Assembly: GCA_017311315.1 (NCBI GenBank)
Contig: CM029644.1
Location: 27,361,606-27,425,605, forward strand
Length of the DNA: 64,000 bases
Direction of reading: 5' to 3'
Origin: Dendrocalamus latiflorus
Taxonomy: Eukaryota; Streptophyta; Magnoliopsida; Poales; Poaceae
Every line of letters begins with the position of its first letter. Position 1 is the first letter of the stretch. The notes beneath the pieces are model-generated. The model made no database searches. It was given only the letters and a program-made list of their open reading frames with translations, and was not told the origin of the DNA. Positions 21,204-32,787 of this stretch are shown here, one piece after another. The translations under genes were made by a program, and so were the position numbers.

Positions 21204-23415
21204 ATGCGGATGAAATGACGGTACTGGTTTGGTCAGCAGGAGTAGAAGGAAAGGGTATGATGCTACTGGGTTGGTGCTTCAGTTCATGCACTATTGAAGG
21301 GTGCTGCTATGGAGGCTAGGACTCTAGGAGAGGCGGTTTTTGCCCATTGTTGCTTGCATGTCCCAGGGAGTCTGGACCTGAAGGCTGGGATGTTCCTCGT
21401 GTAGTTTGAACTTTCGAGTGTCCTGTTTGTTATAATTCCGGGAGAAATTATGTTTTGCTCCTGCCAACGTCTATAACTCTGGGTTTGTACCAACAGCACT
21501 GCTATGAGGATTGAACATTAGCTCTGGGTTTGTTGCTTGTGTAGCTTGTCTTTCAGCTTTCATGCAAAAACATGTGTTGCTTATGTAATTGAAATAAGGC
21601 GTTTGGCTACCTTTTTTGAACAAAAATTCGAAGATGAATTTCTTTTGCTAACTGCATGTTGGAAAGGGTAGTTCCAACCAATTATTAGTTCAAAAAAAAT
21701 TGTTTTTTGTCTGATCAGGCGTGCGACAACCATCTAATCTTAGGCTAGGCTCATCCAATGTACTTACATGCATGAGGTGGGTTTTCCTTTTTCTAGCCAA
21801 TGAATGAAATTTGGTCTACTTTCCAGGCTACAACTACTTGCAATACATTTAGTTTTTCCTCTGCTTTCACAAAACAACTTTAGCCAGTATGCAACGCCAC
21901 TACTTTCAAATTAAAGGTTTCAACTTACATACGCACTGCCATTGTTACAAACTTACAATGTATACGTGGTGTCCAACTGTCCACATGTTACAACAAGTTT
22001 CTAATCTGCTTTGTTGCTAAAATGGCTCTGCTGGTTGTAGTACAAGCCTAAACTATTGCATCTGATTTTTTTTTTGTTTACAAATATCATAATTTACCAT
22101 TCTAAATTGTTACTTCAGAATTCATAAAGCAATCACATCTGATTAGTCACAATTCATTACTGTGTTGTGACAACAAGCTTTTCGGTCTGTTATGTTAAAT
22201 ATTTTTAGTGTCACATTACATTCTTGAAAACTATCACAAGACAATTAGATTAGAATTATTTTGTCAATACCATTGTAAAGATCACAGACTCGAGACCACC
22301 TGTCAGTGACACATTGGATGAAGGGCAACCTTTCACATACACGGACGCACACAGCCAGTGTTACTTGCCAATCTTCAGAAAATTACCTTTCATCAGGAAC
22401 TGCATAAACAAGGGACTTTGCACACATAACAAATTCTTGTTTGTTCTTAATTATTACCTTCTTTCAGACCCCCTTTTTACTGAAAGGGAAACACTAGTTG
22501 GCTGAATAGTGAACATTCCTTTAGATACTTCGAACTAAAATGCCATACAATTTTTATCACTCTCTAAATAGGAGGCAATGCTCGTCTGAATTATCAATTG
22601 GGACCTTACTATTTATTTTGGAAGCTGATGTGGAATTTCTCTTCAAACCGATGATGTGGTGCTTGGAAGGAAGTGCAGATTGGACAAATGTAGGATGAAT
22701 ATAATATTTTCCCGTGTTCCGCGGCTACATGCAAGTGATACACTTCTCTCATTAAGTGTTATGTACTCAAAATCAGATGATAATATCTACATAATTAATG
22801 TACTTTCTTGACCATCTTTGAAAAACAAAAGAATGAAATAACGAAATATAGGGCGATGGTGCATCTAGATGTCTGAAGTTTGAACAAACAGATATAGTTC
22901 TTGACTTCTTGTTGCAGCGTTGTCTCTTGGTTGATGCTTTCCTGGAGCAAGATGCGTCACGAACCGCTTACAAAAACGGTGCTTGCGCCAGCAAATTAGA
23001 CATCTCTCCACGGTTTGCACAATGCCGCCCGTGGTGTTTATCTCGATTTATGGACAATTCAATGATCCATTCCATTACGCTTGGCACATTTTGTCATTTC
23101 TTGACTTGGTGTCGATCTGCTTATCGCTCTGAAAGTATCACAAGATACATAAGGAAAACTGCGTTAGACTTCACTGCATGGTTTGTGCACCGGCCACCCA
23201 CAGTTTTTTTAACTTAAGTCAAGCTCATAAAAGGGCCCTGCGAGCCTGACAAAGCTAATGTATCACCATTTAATCTCGCAATAGAGCAGTTCGCTACGAA
23301 ATGCCAGATTTAACCTGCACGCAGTTAGCTAGCTACATGAGCCCATGCTGTTGATCAAAATTCAATTCGGTTCTTGCTACCCTGCTAGTATGCAGAAAAA
23401 TCAACCGGAGCACGT
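21204..23415. other. GH3 3' flank and intergenic DNA
   Basis: The probable GH3 3' untranslated region extends to about 21600. Beyond that the sequence is AT-rich with only short open frames lacking domains or splice structure. No repeat ends were identified with confidence. Confidence 0.4.
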
Positions 23416-23419
23416 ACGA

Positions 23420-23600
23420 TTTCGGACTCTCGGTGCTAGCTCATGCATGGGCCAATTTAGCAGCTTGTGAGCTTCCAAACCAACCTAGGACAGTAGTGCG
23501 AGTCAATCTTGTTGGGAAATTTTCTGGAAACGTTCAAGGTTTTCCAGCCGTACGTACATATGCTACCGCTGGCATCGCGAATCCGGCGTTTCCTTGTCCA
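23420..23600 (+). repeat. duplicated thaumatin-promoter segment, distal copy
   Basis: Similar to 24295-24480: GGTGCTAGCTCATGCATG, CAATTTAGCAGC, TGAGCTTCCAA, AGTCAATCTTGTTGG and GCTGGCATC recur in the same order with substitutions. The proximal copy lies directly upstream of the thaumatin-like gene. This suggests a diverged segmental duplication, perhaps the remnant of a second gene copy. Confidence 0.6.
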
Positions 23601-23969
23601 TGCATCCCAAAGTCCCAACCATCCACTACGGTGTGATCGTTTCGGCTTATTTTTTACTATTTATAAATTTCGTTTTTTTGAACTTTTGACTTTTTATTGA
23701 GCTTTTTTGTCGGTTCTTTTTTTCCGTATTTATTTGTATTACACGTAATGAGCTAACATATTTTTTTTAATTTTTAAATTTAATTATGCTAAATAAGCCT
23801 CTGTCAGCTACAGTATTTTTCCATCCAACTACAGTGCTTTTCAATCATAAGCCAAAAAAAAAGCCCAAATAACTCCACGCAAACGGTCTCTCACTTCGCC
23901 ATCTAATCTTATAGCAGAAAAACTCGATGCTATAAAGTACCAACCTGCTTACAGCTAGCTAACTCGATA

Positions 23970-24232
23970 CTCCATTCGTTTGAAAATATATGACGTTTTA
24001 GAATCTAAGTGGTCAAGCTTTCTTAATTTTAATTGCTAGCATGTACAAAACTATTTAGACTGATCGTATAAAGGTTACACCGTTAGATTTGTTACGAAGA
24101 GTACTCTTGGAATATAATATTTTTATATTTTTTAACAAACATATTACTATGAAAACCGATGATCAAATGTATTTACTGGAGATCGTGTCTCGTCCAAATC
24201 GTGATATATCGTTGAACAATGAACAGAGCGAG
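23970..24232. mobile_element. Stowaway-like MITE
   Basis: A 263-bp element flanked by TA (23968-23969 and 24233-24234), with ends CTCCATTCGTTT and the complement of CTCGCTCTGTTC, resembling the Stowaway CTCCCTCCGTTT end. It sits between the two copies of the thaumatin promoter segment. Confidence 0.65.
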
Positions 24233-24294
24233 TAGGAGATCGACAGGATACACACGGCTAGGCCGTTGGAAGTGCGCCAACCACATTAACTACG

Positions 24295-24480
24295 CACGAA
24301 TTCTGGGTGCTGGCTCATGCATGTGGACAATTTAGCAGCGTACGTGTGAGCGTCCAAGTCGATCGGCCTAGCTAGCTAGTCAATCTTGTTGGAATTCCAT
24401 GGCAGGTTCAAGCTTTTCCACTCCCAGCCATGCATGTGCATGCGCATTGGACTACCAGTGGCATCTTCCAACCCGCCAAT
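24295..24480 (+). promoter_or_regulatory. proximal promoter segment of the thaumatin-like gene
   Basis: Second copy of the repeat at 23420-23600, ending about 120 bp before the start codon. It contains several CATGCATG-type palindromes (RY-like) near 24315 and 24430, and GCTAGCTAGC. A regulatory role is inferred from position only. Confidence 0.4.
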
Positions 24481-24598
24481 TTTTTTCCACATGATCCCAA
24501 TAGATTCACTCTTCATCCATCCACGATAAGTAGTCATGCGCCCAGTCTCTCTGCCTCTCACTTCAAGCAACCACATTTGCAAACTCTTGTCCATTCTA

Positions 24599-25300
24599 AT
24601 GGCGGTGTCCTCCATGACCAGCTCCGTCGTCGTCGCCCTTCTCCTCCCAGTCCTCCTCGCGGCGGTCGGCGAGGCGGCCGTGTTCAAGGTGGTGAACCAG
24701 TGCCCCTACACCGTGTGGGCGGCCTCCGTGCCGGTGGGCGGCGGGCGGCAGCTCAACGCGGGCCAGGCGTGGACCATCAATGTGCCGGCAGGCACGAAAG
24801 CGGCGCGCATCTGGGCGCGCACGGGGTGCCGCTTCGACGGCAGCGGCCGCGGAAGCTGCCAGACGGGGGACTGCGGCGGCGTGCTGCAGTGCACGGGCTA
24901 CGGCCGGGCCCCCAACACGCTGGCCGAGTTCGCGCTCAACCAGTTCAACAACCTCGACTTCTTCGACATCTCCAACATCGACGGCTTCAACGTGCCCATG
25001 GCCTTCCTGCCGGACTCCCCCAGGTGCAGCCGCGGCCCGCGCTGCGCCGTGGACATCACGGCGCGCTGCCCCGCCGAGCTGCGGCAGGACGGCGCGTGCA
25101 ACAACGCGTGCCCGGTGTTCAAGCAGGACGTCTACTGCTGCGTCGGCTCGGCGGCCAACAGCTGCGGCCCGACCAAATACTCGAAGTTCTTCAAGGGGCT
25201 CTGCCCGGACGCGTACAGCTACCCCAAGGACGACGCGACCAGCACCTTCACCTGCCCGGCGGGAACCAACTACAAGGTCATCTTCTGCCCCTCCGGCTAG
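24599..25300 (+). CDS. thaumatin-like protein (PR5/osmotin type)
   Basis: An intronless gene of 233 aa. PR5 proteins are secreted and linked to defence and osmotic stress. The start at 24599 gives a short N-region followed by a hydrophobic signal peptide (VVVALLLPVLLAAVGEA); an in-frame ATG at 24536 would bury that signal and is less likely. The mature part starts AVFKVVNQCPYTVWAA. The thaumatin signature is seen as GRGSCQTGDCGGVLQC. Sixteen cysteines are present, matching the eight-disulphide fold, with the acidic-cleft region FDISNIDGFNVPMAF. The protein ends at FCPSG with no C-terminal vacuolar extension, suggesting an apoplastic location. GC content is very high, normal for grass intronless genes. 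Confidence 0.95.
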   Translation: MAVSSMTSSVVVALLLPVLLAAVGEAAVFKVVNQCPYTVWAASVPVGGGRQLNAGQAWTINVPAGTKAARIWARTGCRFDGSGRGSCQTGDCGGVLQCTGYGRAPNTLAEFALNQFNNLDFFDISNIDGFNVPMAFLPDSPRCSRGPRCAVDITARCPAELRQDGACNNACPVFKQDVYCCVGSAANSCGPTKYSKFFKGLCPDAYSYPKDDATSTFTCPAGTNYKVIFCPSG

Positions 25301-26631
25301 CTAGCTAAAGACGGAGACAGGAGAGAAGAGAGTCGTATACTACAAGTCGTATACGGTATACGCAATGAGCTATACTGCAAAGAAATAACTGGGTTGTGTA
25401 GCCACAGCCCACGTACGGTTGTATGATCTTATCCATGTGTGCTGGACTGGAGAAATAAAACACATGAATTATACGCTATAAGGATGTGTGATTTCTGTAG
25501 CCATTGTGCTACTTTCTTAACTGTGATTTGATTAATATATACTGGTCCACAACAGCATGAGGAAATTACTGTTGAATATAGTCGGAAAAACTTAAAAATA
25601 GCATATATGAAAAAAATTCAAGTATTTAGACCGTGCTTGGCTAAGCTGGGCTTCGATTGTTTAAGCTTCGAAGCCGTTTTTCCGGCTAAACACACGAGCT
25701 TCAAAGCCCAAAAATAAACTATTAATTTGAAACCAAGCCCAAAATGAACTACGAATTTGAAGCCATGATTCGAAGCTTCTCTTGAAGCCTGGATTCGAAG
25801 CTAAAAAGAAAGAAGCCGAGTTCGGTCAGATGGCACCTTAATTTTGTGAAGTCTTTATGTAGCTATAGTGTATCCTACTGCATTCCTAGCTGAGATTTGT
25901 GAATGATTTATCTACTATCTTATAAACCTTTTTCTAATTAATGAGACCGACTACCACTCGTGCATCACTTTTTATCGTGCTACTGCCACTCTGTTACACA
26001 ATCCTTGGTTCGTATTGTATGATGTACATATAATCCAGTAATCCATTAAGCCCAATCGAAACAAACAAATGTCTTTAGATGATAGTTAACGGAGCCACTT
26101 TTTATTATGAGGGTGATAAACAATATTTGTTTTGTGCATGGTTGTGTAGTGTATGCATGTCGCCTAGCTAGTAGTTGTACACTAAAGTTAATATTCACTT
26201 GTAAAATCTAACCCCCATGTACTCTTCTAAAAAGGATGGAACGTCGTAGGTTAGAAATTCCAGATACATACATCTTGTAACTCACCAAGTAGGTGTTTAC
26301 ACATAAAAGCTTTGTAAAATTTTTATCAGAGTCATCTGAAAAAAGGTTTTTCAAAATAAAAGTAGCACATGTTAAAGTAATCAAATGTTGAAGTTACACT
26401 AAAGAAACCTGCCGTACGTTGAAGTAACTCTCAAATCTTGATCAGCATAAAAATAAGTCTTTAAAATTTTCTCCTATCATTTTTAAATAAAATTATTATC
26501 TTTTTTTAAGAATATGCCAATACAAAAAAAACCAAAAGAGTGAGACCTACCCTTCCGCTGTAGCATTCATTTATTAGTTTAATCAATAATAAATCGTTTA
26601 TAGAAGAAAAAAAATGAAAAGTCGTTGAAAA
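25301..26631. other. intergenic DNA with an inverted AAGCTTCGAAGC-rich repeat
   Basis: The thaumatin 3' flank runs to about 25500. At 25625-25845 is a short element with repeated GAAGCC/GGCTTC and AAGCTTCGAAGC palindromes and roughly inverted ends (GGCTTCGATTG and GAAGCCGAGTTC), probably a MITE. The remainder is AT-rich with no gene seen. Confidence 0.4.
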
Positions 26632-26849
26632 TCTACCCTACTCTATAATACACCAAAATTTTCTTTACTAAATCCACCCCTCTCAACCACCCCCACAGTC
26701 ATGCCAAATCTAAGTCCACCCAGATTTGTGTACCAAAGTAATCCAACTTCATACAAATGAATGGCCTGGATCTCTCCTCAAGCCTTCTTCTCTTACTCAT
26801 TGAAGATCCTAAGGCCAAAATCATCTGGATCATGCACATCATTGAACCT

Positions 26850-27345
26850 CCCACGAATTCCTTCCCTCCCCACCCGCCGCCGCCGCGGCCTCCTTCCCTC
26901 CCCATCCCGCACCGCCTCCTCTTCCACCCCCATGCGCCGGCACCTCCTCCTTCCTCCTCTTCCCTCCCCACGCGCCGCCTCCTTCTCCTTCCCTCCCCAC
27001 CCCGCATCGCCCCTCCTCCCCTGCCCTGCCATCCCACACCGCCGCCTCCTCCCCCGCGCCTCCACTCCCGCCGCTCCCCCATCTCCGCCTCTCCCCCGCG
27101 CCTCCACTCCCGCCGCTCCCCCCGTCCTCCACCGCGCCGCCACTCCCTCCGCTCCCCCCGTCCTCCACCGCGCCGCCGCTCCCCCATCTCCACCTCTCCC
27201 CCGCGCCTCCACTCCCTCCGCTCCCCCAATCCTCCCCCGCGCCGCCGCTCCCCTCACCTCCTCCTCCCCACTCCGCACCGCCGCCGCCTCCTCCCCCCAC
27301 CCTGCGCTGCCGCCTCCTCCCCCCATCCCACGCCGGATCTGGGCT
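26850..27345 (+). repeat. C-rich low-complexity block of Helitron B
   Basis: Imperfect CCTCCTCCCC/CCGCCGCTCCCC repeats on the sense strand, homologous to the blocks in copy A. The proline/arginine/serine-rich open frame running through it (26757-27539) is judged a composition artefact. Confidence 0.72.
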
Positions 27346-30300
27346 GGGGCGGCGCGGTGATGGCGGGATCCGGCACAGGCTGCTCGGATCCGACGAGGCA
27401 GTGGCGCCATGGGTGGTGGAAAGGTGTCGGTGGCGACCAGATCTGGGGATTTACGGCGGCGGATCCGGGCGTCCTTATGCGCTTCGGCCGCATTCGACAC
27501 CGCGCCACCATGCGACGCTCCTCCCTCTTCGCCCCTTAGGTCCACCACTTCCTTCTTGTTCCTTTCACCGCGAGCCTCCTCTTCCTTCTTATTCGAGCTC
27601 ACCGTTTGTTCCTCCTTTCTTTGCGTGATTTTATTGTGGGTGTTGTTGATTAAAAGCCACTTCGGAAGGGATACCCATGGACATCCAGGGGGCAACCCAA
27701 CATCTTGCTCGCCTGCCGCTTCGCCAGTCACCTCCTCCTCCGCTGCTTCCCTGACATTAGCCGAAGAGACGGAGCGAAGCGGCCAGGGCGAAGCCGCGAA
27801 GAGAGCGACTCACTACCTTCCGCTGTGCACTACATCCCCTCAGGTTAATTTTTGTGCTTCAGGATCTTGTAGGAAACAACATATCCTATTCACACGATTT
27901 CCATTTTTTTTTTGCGATTTTGGCTTTTTTTTTATTTCCACGACTGGCCGGTCTCATGATGCATTATTTATTCTGATTAGAACTCATATTGTGCTTATGG
28001 CGGGGGGTCAAAGATTGGTGGTGTTGGATACTTGCCTGAGATTTTTTTTGGGGCAGTTGTTATTTGTAAATTGCAAGTAGATTTTACTTAGCAAGAGAAC
28101 TTTTAGGTTTAAGGCTGTAGTCGTACTTGGTCTTTATCTTTTTTTAAAAAAATGCGATGGGTAATAGTTTTATTATGCTTGTGAATGGTGGTGCTGTGAC
28201 AATCCTTAACTAACAGTACTCGAGATGTGTTCTTACTTTTAGGACAAAAATATAGGTTCGAATTCAAGTACTTAAGGGTATTGTGTAACATGATTTGATT
28301 ACAGTTGTGTGTCTACAAACCTGTTAGAAATACTGAATTGAGAACTTGACAAAAATTATTTTTCAATTCAACTTATTGTTACTTAGCATATTGCATTACT
28401 GAGCTCATTTTCAAAAAGAATTGTATACTTGTATCCTTTTGGTTAGACATTGTACGTTTCACCGTTAGAACATCTATAATAGCAAAGTCTGTGAAGGGCA
28501 ACTCACACAATTCCAGTCTTTCAATGCTATAATCTGCATTTGCAGTATCAATTTGTGATCGCGTAACTGCACAATTCATGGAATTTGGCAACAATTGACG
28601 ACTTCAAATTGTACACTATGTAGGTTGTTGAGTGAGAATATCAAGAATAGAAATCCATGAATTGAAGCGAAATATCAATTCAGCTAAGAGAAGATGGAGT
28701 TCAGAATGCTTCTTCAAATTGTGCTTTGACTCTAGAGGAGTTAAGAGAAGATGGAGGCTAACTCATTTTTAAAGTTGACGCCCTCTTGTTGGTTCTTCAA
28801 ATGCTCCAAAAGTTAACATTGGGTTAATTAGCCAATTAATAAGGCATTATTATATCAAGATTTCCACATCTACGTAATATTTCCATTTGTTCATGGATTC
28901 GAAAAATGTTAGTTGCAATTCTATAAAAGAGAGGTTAAAGTTTATGCCTCTTAAACCTTTAGAGTACTAATGTTACTTGTAGCCAATCCTAATGGCTCTA
29001 GCTTCTCCATGTTAGAATATGGAGCCAGAGATTTGACATAGTGAGCTATGATGCGTGCAGTAAAGGTTGTAAAGATTGCTTATCAAGATGGTAAATGTAT
29101 GCTTTGTTGCCTTGTCTTTGGTTTTTAAAGAATGTTACCTATATATTTCTAATCATTTTTTTGAGAACACATATATATTTCTAATCATGTCAATATGGTA
29201 ACTATAACTAGGTTAATTGATTGGTTGCAAGTTCAAACTATAGGAAAAATCAAGATCAATCAGTTCTGTTATTATTTTTGGAGAATAATCAGCTAGCAGT
29301 GACTTTTTCCTCTTAAAGATCTATCAACTGATATTCTCAGGCTTTGCCATTCTTCGGGATTCTAAACAAATCAAAGAATATGGAATCGATAAGGTTGTCT
29401 GGATTGCAGCAATCCAGCTCAACGATCAGCATCCTGCATCAAAGGAGGCTACTCATTAACTGGCTGTGGAGTTCTAATTCTTCTTCAAAAATGCCCCTAG
29501 CAAGCCTCAAGTGCTGGTGAAGATGATAGCCCAGATGCAGCCTTCGTGGATGCTGAATACTGGGAGGCCTTCTGCTAATCAAACCTTTCCCCGTTGCAAG
29601 CCCAAGCAATTCTCTATATCACCTCCACTGCAAAAGAGGGTATGGTTGTGGCCTATTAGCAACTGGAGGTATGTGCAGCAATGCTACAATTTTTCTCTTG
29701 AATCAAATTTTAGTTCTATTCAACCTAATGTTTTCTTCCAATCATCATTCTATCATTGTACAGTATTAGCTCAGGCTTATGATTCACTTATGTCAGCCAA
29801 GAGAGATGATTTCTACATAAAAGCATTGTTCACGCTATATAATTTGGTAGCAACCAGGATTTAGGTTGCATCCGTTTCAACCAACACTGAATATTTTGGT
29901 CTACTTTATTTATAGAGGATTGGATCTATTTTATTTAACCAGGATTTACGGCGGCCGGATACGGGCGGGAGACAGCGGTAGGATCCAGCGGGAGACAGCG
30001 GTAGGATCCGGCGGGGCAGCTAGATCAGCGTCGGGGCAGAGGCAGTCACAGTGGCCCGGGAGACCTCGACATCGACCCCGACATCCGCATCATTCTCCGT
30101 CCCAGAGCTTGATTATTCTGAGATCATGTTTGGGATTATTAGGTTTGGTTAATTCTGAGATTATGTTTGTGATTCATCAATGCATGAGGCCTTAGCAAGA
30201 TCGTGTCTTCTTTCTTTCTTTCTCCAATTCATCTTGTGAGGTAAAGAGAAGCTGGGAAAGGTAGTCATTGGCGATGGTTGGTCTTGGCATGCCATTCACC

Positions 30301-31033
30301 TTCAAGAATCTTTTTTAGTTGAAAGAATAAATTGGCCTTCTGAAAGGTGAAAGGTGCCTTATTGGGACTTGGGAGGTTGTGTTCCTAATTTCTGGGATTT
30401 GATCAATGCATGATTCCGGATTAATGCAAGTTGCTTAATTATTTTCTACTTACTTAACGGCAAACTAGAACCAGATCAGTCGCCTTTAGTTCCGAGGAAC
30501 TCAAGATACAGTAGCTAAAGTTTTGATGCCTGTTATGAATATTTGAAATAAAATGCAAGTTTGTTGTCTGATTGTACATTTGAAAGTATTTGGGAAAGGA
30601 ATGTTCCAGTTTGTTGTCAGAATGTCCTTTTGGGGGTCGACATACTGCAGCTGAACAGCTTCTTTGAAAACTGAAAATGTTAGAAAAAAATTGTTGCCGG
30701 TTGTACTCTACTTGCATGGAACAAGAATCAGTTCCTGTTATGCATCCATGTACGGTTGCACAATGGATCAACAATAGTTGTTCTAGATAACAGTAGTTGT
30801 TATGCATCCATGTCCTGAAAGTTTTTTTTGTAAGTATTACCTAATTAATTGTTGTATTGGGATCATGTTAATAGTTGAACCCTCCTTTTATTTTCCCCTT
30901 GAGCATTTGGAAGATCCTCTGCTGATAATAGCAACCATGATGTGACAAGTAGCACTTTCCATATCTTTCCATTGAAAATTTGAAATGAATTTACTCGTTC
31001 AGATGCTAAAATGGTCCCTTTGTGTGCCAACAG
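27346..31033 (+). other. Helitron B interior, unassigned
   Basis: It begins with GC-rich exon-like sequence (27346-27845) containing GGATCCGG and GGATCTGG motifs, then AT-rich intron-like DNA. A second short block at 29930-30060 again contains GGATCCGGCGG. None of the open frames (for example 29511-29864) gives a recognisable protein. These may be captured 5' regions of genes. Confidence 0.35.
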
Positions 31034-32048
31034 AAACAAGACCATCTACGTTTGGCAGCTAGACAGAGGCATGAGGTATGCCTATCCTATTATTCTGACT
31101 TAGTCATCTCATGCTAAAGTTTATTTGGTACTAACTACACACTATATTTGATGCATGGCGTAGATCAAGGAAATGTGTTGTAAATCAAGGGTACAATTAA
31201 TTATAGGAGAAAAAAAGGGTTTGGGAAATATTTTATAGACAACAGGCTCTAAACTGGGCAATAATTTGTATGTATTTAATACATGATTATTAATATGTGA
31301 AATGTTTCTTTTTCTATGGATTCATGATCAAATTGCGTTTTCTTTTGCAACACTTCTCTGTACTGTATCTTTTGCATACTCCATTATTAAGTTCAGTTGC
31401 ACATACTCTAATGGATGAGTATTTGACTATCACAGGAGATGCATCCCAAAATGATGCTCTATTATGTCTTTAATTGTTTGCTATGCTATGCTATTGCTAC
31501 TTCTCCTTTCTTCTATGGCTTTTATATATGTTAGGAGTTCCGGACTTCGTGAGGGCAGTATTGTTACTCTCAACTTTCTTGAGAATAGAAAATTTATTTT
31601 CTGCACATCCAGTAAAGATATGGGGTAATGCCTTGGTTTCTGTCCCTGCATTGTCATGCATGGTTTTGTTCATTGACCCTTTATAGGATCTGGGAAGAAA
31701 TGCTCGCTTTGCACAAATATGGCGGAGTCGGAAAGGAGACAAGAATGAAGCTGATGAATCGCTGAGAGAAATATGCCATCTCTATGATGCTGTCCAAGTA
31801 GATTCTGAAGGAGAGAAGCATCCAACAGAACCATGGCAAGTTTTGCTGTGATAATATATCAGTTTGTGAGAGAAATATGTGTCTCCAGTGTACTGTTGCA
31901 TGGTTTCTTAAGATGTTCTCTGCAGGATTACATCTTTTGAAGAGGGTGCAATTTTATGCAACTTTCTTCCACTTATACGGGAACACTTGCCATCAGCTGC
32001 TGAAGAAATTGAATCAGATATTATTTCACTGGCACAGTCGGAAGGTCT
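31034..32048 (+). pseudogene. captured three-exon gene fragment, family unknown
   Basis: Three exons with compatible phases: 31034-31075 (KQDHLRLAARQRHE), 31687-31835 (DLGRNARFAQIWRSRKGDKN, then EICHLYDAVQVDSE) and 31926-32048 (ITSFEEGAILCNFLPLIREH, then EEIESDIISLAQSEG). The second intron appears to start with GC (CCATG/GCAAGT), an allowed minor donor; the third exon ends at CT/GTAAG. The joined peptide is continuous, charged and helical, clearly from a real gene, but I do not recognise it. There is no start or stop codon, so it is a partial capture in the Helitron sense orientation. Confidence 0.6.
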
Positions 32049-32470
32049 GTAAGCTTCTTGCCTTATGACGTAGTTCAAAATCTGGAATTTTGATTTAGAT
32101 TTTTATAGAAACCACAGATGTTCATCTGTCTATTGATTCATGACTGAACCTGCCAAGGCTTAACTGTTAATTCTTACTTTTGTTGAATTCAGTTCTCTAA
32201 TAAGGAGGAAAATAGAATTGGGTTAGTGTGAAATATATTCTTGCACTGCATGCACTGTTCTCATTAGTTAGTGTTTTACTTATCAATCACTTCTAGACAC
32301 CTTTTTGGGAGTTAAGGCACTGTTCATTTACGTTGTAGGGAAAATTCTGAAATTTTGTTAGAGGTAGCACTGAGAAAATATGAGTGAAAATACACATGAT
32401 TGTTTTGCTGATATTGATATTTATTATATAGTTCAGGATCCTTATATTTATGTATCATCTTTTTTTGGAT

Positions 32471-32503
32471 TCCGTTGCAACGCACGGGCAATATACTATA
32501 GCT
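32471..32503 (+). other. degenerate internal Helitron 3' terminus
   Basis: CCGTTGCAACGCACGGGCAA is followed by TATACTATAG. A hairpin (CGTTGC/GCACG) plus a corrupted CTAG resembles Helitron 3' ends. It lies about 145 bp before the intact terminus at 32647. Confidence 0.45.
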
Positions 32504-32615
32504 CATAACATTCATTATGTGACAAAACCATTTGGTTATACAATATATGAGACGTGAATCTTAATGAATCTAATTGTTCGTTTTATTTTTTACAAATTTT
32601 ATCTTGTTTTGTATT

Positions 32616-32647
32616 TTACCGTAGCGTTAGTACGGGCACACTACTAG
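32616..32647 (+). other. Helitron B 3' terminus
   Basis: CCGTAGCGTTAGTACGGGCA followed by CACTACTAG, then T. The hairpin is CGTA(G)C, loop GTTA, GTACG. It matches the copy A terminus except for one base in the stem. Confidence 0.82.
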
Positions 32648-32787
32648 TACAAGAATAACAGGGCAACACACGCACGGCTGTCATCACCCATCACTCCCTG
32701 TCTGCCGCCGCGTCGATCACCAATGGCGATGGATGGGTGGCTGAAAAAAAATAAGACTGAACCCCTCCCCTTCCCCTCCTCCCACCC
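32648..32787 (+). promoter_or_regulatory. HST proximal promoter / 5' untranslated region
   Basis: Only 140 bp separate the Helitron 3' end from the HST start codon. It contains no clear TATA box. Transcription must therefore start here or within Helitron B. Confidence 0.45.

Larger units (their letters stand above)
26632..32647 (+). mobile_element. non-autonomous Helitron (copy B) upstream of HST
   Basis: A 6016-bp element on the plus strand. It starts TCTACCCTACTCTATAAT at 26632 after A, and ends CCGTAGCGTTAGTACGGGCA, then CACTACTAG, at 32647 before T. The 5' 220 bp match both 5' termini of copy A, and the 3' 30 bp match its 3' end. No RepHel protein is seen. It carries C-rich repeat (26850-27345), several unrecognised segments, and a three-exon gene fragment (31034-32048). 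Its 3' end is 140 bp from the HST start codon. Confidence 0.82.

Noticed and set aside
24430..25308. 292-aa frame overlapping the thaumatin gene
   Set aside because: Frame-shifted reading of the GC-rich PR5 coding sequence; it has none of the conserved cysteines.
26757..27731. Overlapping 199-312 aa frames in Helitron B
   Set aside because: Same compositional artefact; the frames start inside the conserved Helitron terminus, which is non-coding in copy A.
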